Shown: positions 59,124 through 64,000 of the stretch, piece by piece
Layout of the letters: each line of letters opens with the position of its first letter
Position numbering within the stretch: the first letter of the stretch is position 1
IMG/VR virus record: IMGVR_UViG_3300032236_001159
Location: 1 to 64,000 of that record
DNA from: a virus
DNA length: 64,000 nt
Reading direction: 5' to 3' (one strand)
Notes under the pieces: model-generated
Databases searched by the model: none
What the model was told of the DNA's origin: nothing
Seen by the model: the letters and a program-made list of their open reading frames with translations, nothing else
Translations under genes and position numbers: made by a program

Positions 59124-60707
59124 TTAGAATTCCAATACAATTTTAATATCTTCTTTTTGGCTAGAAGATCTGGGGATTGCTGATCTATTATCTATGTATA
59201 TGATCTCACCAGACCTTTTATTGTATTCTGCAGATGCAATACCTGCATTAAAGGTCATTCCTAATTGGTATGTTCTATTGTATATTGTTGTAGATACACC
59301 ACTAAATCCACTATCAATTGATAGTGGTGTTGTACCGTTCATTGAAGAACCATTTATTAGCAAACTTCCGCCAGAAGAAGGAGATGAAGTGAATTGATTT
59401 ATTTTATATCCAACACCAATTGTAGATAATCCTACTGGTTGGTAATATTTTAAAACTCCAGTAACATTATCCCAAGATGCAACAAAACCAATTGCCGTAG
59501 AACCAACACCAACAGTTTGAGTAATGACTGAATCTACAGCATAAGTAGTAGCAGTAGTTGCAGAACCAGTAAATTTGATTGCACTAAGACCACTTATTAA
59601 AGATGTATTTAAAAGTTGTGTATTGCTCCCAAGTGTCAAAGGATTTTTTATAATTCCAACTCTTGAAAAATCATTTCCCGTAATTATATCTGGATTTGAT
59701 TCTAAAGTTTCATATCTAGAATACACAAGAACACGATATGCACCAAGTTCTCTGTAAATATCATATCCATGACCACCTTTTGGCGGAATGATCACATCAA
59801 ATGTGGCAAATGAAGTCACTCCAACCCCAACATTAGTCAATGATGATGTTATTCCTGGTGCTCCTGGGTAAAATTGGATAGTTCCATATGTATATCCTTG
59901 ACCGCCATTAGTAACATAAACTTCAGAAACTTTTCCGAAAGAATCTGTTGTTACTGTAACTTTACCGCCACTACCGTCACCTAAAATGGGAATATCCGTA
60001 AATGTAGATGCAGTTGGATTATATCCAACTCCTCTTTGTGTAATTATTACTGAATTGATTTTTCCATCTATAGCATTTGATTGAGTTGATATACTTTCTC
60101 CAGAAGTTCCCCAATTCTCAGGAACTGGAATAAATTCAATAGAATCAAATTTTACAATTTCCGATGGTTTAATTGTATAAAGATATTTCCAAATATAACC
60201 ATCACCACTAGTTCCTGCAGCTCTTGGTTCTAAATCAATAAATGTCGGTTGGTCATATGATGGTCTTCCTGCTGGATTTTCTGGATTTGATCCATTTTGA
60301 ATACAAATATAAACTCTCAGATCTTCATTTATTACATAATAATTTGATTCATATAAACTTGATTGTTTAGTTACCGGAGTTAAATTGTAAATACTATAAT
60401 TATTCTTATACATTTCATAAGTAGTCCCTGCAGTCCAAGTGACTTTCCTAATCATTCTACGAACATCGTCCGTAGTAATTTGCTTCATTGCAATTATAGT
60501 ATCTTTAATATCATTTTCTTCTTTAAATCCATCTAATGGAGATGGTCCTGTCCCCCAAGAAGAAGAACCACCAGCTAATGGATTTGTTGAATTTGGTTGA
60601 CCTATAAAAGTATAATATCTATTTAAAGTTTGACCTATACCAATAAAACTTTTAACAAAAGTTTCAGCATTTAATATTCTAAATTGGTCAGATATAATAG
60701 CAGGCAT
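59124..60707 (-). CDS. gp8: Baseplate wedge protein gp8
   Basis: 527 residues (T4 334). Seen: SDQFRILNAETFVKSFIGIGQ, a VRRMIRKVTWTAGTTYEMY block, DGYIWKYLYTIKPSEIVKF and the C-terminal EYNKRSGEIIYIDNRSAI with DIKIVLEF, which parallel the T4 gp8 end (MRHSGEMIYMENRPPI ... EEINILFTF). The extra length is made of GxGY repeats (ITQRGVGYNPTAST, TNGGQGYTYGTIQF) and a Ser/Gly-rich region. A late octamer lies at 60729-60736. Confidence 0.92.
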   Translation of the reverse strand: MPAIISDQFRILNAETFVKSFIGIGQTLNRYYTFIGQPNSTNPLAGGSSSWGTGPSPLDGFKEENDIKDTIIAMKQITTDDVRRMIRKVTWTAGTTYEMYKNNYSIYNLTPVTKQSSLYESNYYVINEDLRVYICIQNGSNPENPAGRPSYDQPTFIDLEPRAAGTSGDGYIWKYLYTIKPSEIVKFDSIEFIPVPENWGTSGESISTQSNAIDGKINSVIITQRGVGYNPTASTFTDIPILGDGSGGKVTVTTDSFGKVSEVYVTNGGQGYTYGTIQFYPGAPGITSSLTNVGVGVTSFATFDVIIPPKGGHGYDIYRELGAYRVLVYSRYETLESNPDIITGNDFSRVGIIKNPLTLGSNTQLLNTSLISGLSAIKFTGSATTATTYAVDSVITQTVGVGSTAIGFVASWDNVTGVLKYYQPVGLSTIGVGYKINQFTSSPSSGGSLLINGSSMNGTTPLSIDSGFSGVSTTIYNRTYQLGMTFNAGIASAEYNKRSGEIIYIDNRSAIPRSSSQKEDIKIVLEF

Positions 60708-60728
60708 TTTTACTGAATGTTTATGTTT

Positions 60729-60736
60729 ATTTATTT
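60729..60736 (-). promoter_or_regulatory. Late promoter AATAAATA for gp8
   Basis: Octamer overlapping the stop of the gp7-like gene, 22 bases before ATG 60707. Confidence 0.55.
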
Positions 60737-63700
60737 ACTTTTAAATAATCCTCTAGTTCTTGTGACTTCAGGTGCAGTAGAAAGACCAATTAAACCATTA
60801 TTTACATTCAATGTAAATTGTTTTGGTGAACCGATTGCTCTATTTTGGTAATCGTATATTTTACCCCAACTATAATTTCCATAGAATCCATTTGTTATTG
60901 ATTGTGTATTTGTCACAAAATTAATTGAATTAGTCAGTCCGGGTCCAGGACTAAAACTGCAAGTTACTGTAACAATCCCAACACCAGATGATTCTACATT
61001 TTCTGCACGATAAACACCATCAATAAATGTATTAGCAGTTCCTACAACTACCCAAGGGGTAGAACTTGTAGTAATTCCAGTCAAAGCATGTCCACATTGA
61101 ACATTACTATTATAAATTACAAAATAATCTCCAACTGAAATTCCACTGGATATTACCCCATATGTATTAAGAGAAGAATACCCAATACCTAGAGTGCTAT
61201 TATCGTAATTTTCAGATTTTAATTTAAATTTAATTTTGGGAATAGTAGATCCTGTTCCAACACTGGTATCAATTCCTACAATAATTCCAAAATCACCCTT
61301 TGCTTTGATTGAAATTATTTCTTCAATTTTTGTTTTTTCTGGTTCAATTAATACTTTTGGTGCATTATTTAAATCGTAACCAAAACCGGGATTTGTTATT
61401 GTAATTGAAGTTATTATTCCAGATGTTGTATTTGAAGTTGCTGTGGCAAAATTATAAACCGAATCACAATAAATCATTGTAGCGCCAATTCCGACAGAAA
61501 TGTACCTATCTAAATCCGAAGAATAATTAATAAATTTCAATATATTTAATTGATTTGATGATCTTTGAGTCCAATTTTGAAGATCTTTGGAATAATATAA
61601 AATTCCACTGGAATCTAATAATGCATATAAATTATATAAACTATTATAATGAATATCTACGAAAGTTCTTAGAATATTTGGTGTTATAGTAGTCCAAATA
61701 TTGCCATCATAAGAAACAAATATTGTGCCATTGTTTCCAACCACTACAAATTTTGTTCCAGTCCAAATTATTTTATTTAAATTTTGCGATGTAACATTAT
61801 TGGAACTCCAGAAAGTTCCAATTCCAGAAGTAACAATTGTTCCATTATTTCCAACAGCAACAATAATATTACCAAATGCAATTGAATTTAAATTTTCTGA
61901 AGTATTTGAAGAAATTTTGACAAATGAAGTACTACCTACACCAATGGCAGAGAAAATTGCGCCAGAATAACCAACAGAAAACCATTTATCCAAAGTTTGA
62001 GAATATTTAATATCAGATAAAGATGATATATATGTACTCGCAGATCTAGTTATAATTCCAAATACAGAAGTTTCTTCGTACTTATCAATTTCACTCCAAG
62101 AAGATATTGTAGTCCCAAATCCAACTGCAGATACAATTTTTCCATATTGTCCAACAGCGATATACTTATTTGTGGAACCAATACCAATAGAATTAAATGT
62201 TATTGTTTTTGCATATCCAATATTAGTTAATGATTGTAATGATTTAGCATCAGTCGTAATAGCAACAACTCCAAAACTTCCAACTGCCACAATTGGATTT
62301 GAAACAACTACTGATAACAATGATGCAGTAGTAGATAATCCACTAGATATAGTCCAATTTAAAATTGGATCTTTATTTTGAACTGAAACCGTAGATATTG
62401 AAACTTTAGGTGAAACAGTATAAGCATATCCTATACCACCATCTGATATAATAATAGAAGAAATTGTACTGGATACTGAAACAACTGCTTTTGATATTGA
62501 TGTTGTTGTGTCTTTATTTTCAATTATCAATATATTTCTATCTGATTCCGAAAGATTATCCACATCAGTAAATAAAGGATAAGCATTATTTACATATATT
62601 GAAGTATCAGTGGAATTTACTTGATTAATAATTCTAGTTGTTGGTCTAATTGTTGATATTAAACTTGGTCTTGCCTTTGATACTAAAGAACCTTTGATAA
62701 TTCTATCTTGAGTTTGCTTTGACCACTTTAAAGGTCTAAACTTACTGGGATCTGTATTGATACCGATACTATCATAATTGTAAGTATCAAGTTGATCAGA
62801 AGATACTATTTGCTTAACTACTCTTTCAAATTGCTCTCTATCCAAATTATCGTAAATATTCTCTCCAATTGTAATCGTATCTCCCTCTTTGATAGTTTTT
62901 GGTGGAGTAATTGTTTGTACATCAAGTGAAGAACCCCTATAGAATATGACAGAACATTTTGAATTTGCTTTTGGTGCTTCATTAAATACAATTCTAGTTC
63001 CTGTAAATGTATATGAATAATTTGGAGATTGAAGTATATCGTTCAAATAAACAAATAAATTATTTTTAAGATCCAAATCGGAACCGGGCAGTTTCTTTAA
63101 ATCCACTATCTCTATAGTTCCGTCAAGTTTGGTTTGAGTTAAAGTAAATTTCTTACGAGAATTATTAAAATATTGAGAAAAATCATCAAAGAAAATAAAT
63201 TGACCTGGATAAAATCCACTAAATTTATCATTTAAAACTTCTGTTACTGTAATTTTAAACTCATTAAATGATGATCCAGCATTTGGATTTGTTGTTAAAC
63301 CTACTACTTTAAGTATGTCTCCAACTTTATATCCAGTTCCAGGACTATCTAAATTGAATTGGATGACACTAGAACCAGATCCAACTTGAACAGAAACCTT
63401 TGCATTAATTCCAGATCCAGTTGAACCATTAGTATAAGCAATTCCAAGATTACTATAACCAAGAGGAAGATCAATATTTACATAAATTGGGGATGATGAC
63501 GTGTATCCAATGCCACCATTAACAATAGTAAAATTGGATATAGTTCCACCAACACCAATAGTTGGAATTATAGAAGCACCAAAACCTACAGTAGATGCAA
63601 TACTGACACTTGGGGGGGTTCTATAACCGCTTCCAGCACCTTTTATGGCAATTGCGTTTATAGTTCCCCCAACAGAAACAGATGCTGTTGCAGATGCACC

Positions 63701-64000
63701 TAGAAGTGGCTGATACCCATATCCAGTAGTGATTGCAACATTAACGATTTTTCCAGCATTTGGAACTCCAGATAAAAATTTAATTGTATTAGTTCCGGGA
63801 GTGTCGATTGAATAGTCTACTCCTGGGACTTGAAATACATTGTTTATAAGAATAATTGGATTGTTATTAATATCAGTACTGTCATTCGTATTTGTGTAAA
63901 GACCAACAACAGAATTTCCATTAGATTTTAATGCAAATTGAGTTGCAGCAATTCCAGTGAAATCTGTTGAGATATCATCTAAAATTAAATTAACATCATT
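60731..64000 (-). CDS. gp7-like baseplate wedge protein, 5' end missing
   Basis: At least 1089 residues; the frame is open to the window end and no true start is inside. A GTG at 63106 was rejected because coding continues upstream without a stop to base 64000. Seen: repeated GxGY modules (AGSGYRTPPSVSI, NGGIGYTSSSPIYV, DGGIGYAYTVSPKV, NPGFGYDLNNAPKV), domains of VFQVPGVDYSIDTPGTNTI type, and a run of BNR/sialidase-like repeats (FVVVGNNGTIFVSYDGNIWT) at about 61440-62260. Its position before gp8 matches T4 gene 7 (1032 residues). Assignment by position, not by direct homology. Confidence 0.78.
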   Translation of the reverse strand, partial: NDVNLILDDISTDFTGIAATQFALKSNGNSVVGLYTNTNDSTDINNNPIILINNVFQVPGVDYSIDTPGTNTIKFLSGVPNAGKIVNVAITTGYGYQPLLGASATASVSVGGTINAIAIKGAGSGYRTPPSVSIASTVGFGASIIPTIGVGGTISNFTIVNGGIGYTSSSPIYVNIDLPLGYSNLGIAYTNGSTGSGINAKVSVQVGSGSSVIQFNLDSPGTGYKVGDILKVVGLTTNPNAGSSFNEFKITVTEVLNDKFSGFYPGQFIFFDDFSQYFNNSRKKFTLTQTKLDGTIEIVDLKKLPGSDLDLKNNLFVYLNDILQSPNYSYTFTGTRIVFNEAPKANSKCSVIFYRGSSLDVQTITPPKTIKEGDTITIGENIYDNLDREQFERVVKQIVSSDQLDTYNYDSIGINTDPSKFRPLKWSKQTQDRIIKGSLVSKARPSLISTIRPTTRIINQVNSTDTSIYVNNAYPLFTDVDNLSESDRNILIIENKDTTTSISKAVVSVSSTISSIIISDGGIGYAYTVSPKVSISTVSVQNKDPILNWTISSGLSTTASLLSVVVSNPIVAVGSFGVVAITTDAKSLQSLTNIGYAKTITFNSIGIGSTNKYIAVGQYGKIVSAVGFGTTISSWSEIDKYEETSVFGIITRSASTYISSLSDIKYSQTLDKWFSVGYSGAIFSAIGVGSTSFVKISSNTSENLNSIAFGNIIVAVGNNGTIVTSGIGTFWSSNNVTSQNLNKIIWTGTKFVVVGNNGTIFVSYDGNIWTTITPNILRTFVDIHYNSLYNLYALLDSSGILYYSKDLQNWTQRSSNQLNILKFINYSSDLDRYISVGIGATMIYCDSVYNFATATSNTTSGIITSITITNPGFGYDLNNAPKVLIEPEKTKIEEIISIKAKGDFGIIVGIDTSVGTGSTIPKIKFKLKSENYDNSTLGIGYSSLNTYGVISSGISVGDYFVIYNSNVQCGHALTGITTSSTPWVVVGTANTFIDGVYRAENVESSGVGIVTVTCSFSPGPGLTNSINFVTNTQSITNGFYGNYSWGKIYDYQNRAIGSPKQFTLNVNNGLIGLSTAPEVTRTRGLFKSK

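Noticed and set aside
60731-63106. gp7-like protein starting at GTG 63106
   Set aside because: The frame stays open and codes plausible GxGY repeats all the way to base 64000; the GTG is internal.

Overview
The window is an interior piece of the genome of a T4-like marine myovirus (cyanophage/pelagiphage type). Nearly every gene has a T4 counterpart. The DNA is AT-rich, genes are packed with 1-4 base overlaps, and all genes read on the minus strand. Accessory genes such as hsp20, mazG and a 2OG-Fe(II) oxygenase are typical of cyanomyoviruses. The exact host (Prochlorococcus, Synechococcus or SAR11) cannot be decided from the sequence. Both ends cut genes: nrdB at base 1 and a gp7-like baseplate gene at base 64000.

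Reading in the direction of transcription (high to low coordinates): 64000-33904 is the virion block. It runs gp7-like, gp8, a 2505-residue gp10-like protein, fibre and small structural proteins, gp13, gp14, gp15, gp16, a cargo-like protein, gp17, gp18, gp19, gp20, gp67, a structural protein, gp21, gp22 and gp23, and ends in a terminator. 33831-20315 holds gp3, UvsY, UvsW, a small Lsm-like protein, the late sigma factor gp55, the gp47/gp46 nuclease, the gp45 clamp, the clamp loader gp44/gp62 (interrupted by a LAGLIDADG ORF and dam) and regA. 20208-12852 holds hsp20, two overlapping Lsm-like genes, gp43 polymerase, uvsX, an oxygenase, gp41 helicase, mazG and a small gene. 12770-4091 holds an unknown protein, two proteins with a capsid-targeting-like N-terminus, structural proteins and small genes. 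It runs into gp61 primase, nrdA and nrdB.

Control signals fit a T4-like programme. NATAAATA late-promoter octamers sit upstream of most virion gene groups. Sigma70-like promoters precede the replication units at 30904-30932, 25844-25872 and 19519-19547. Five hairpin-plus-T-tract terminators separate units.

The most remarkable feature is gene 46. Its P-loop is interrupted between Lys and Ser by a naturally split intein. A 32-residue N-intein ends one ORF (28857-29075), a 124-residue C-intein begins another (25869-27836), and a complete Vsr-like homing endonuclease ORF (27812-28876) lies between and overlaps both. The gp46 ATPase should therefore exist only after protein trans-splicing. Other points are three proteins with a T4-like capsid-targeting peptide (one carrying a nucleotidyltransferase domain), three Lsm-like paralogues, a promoter embedded in a terminator, and a strong candidate promoter on the otherwise silent plus strand.
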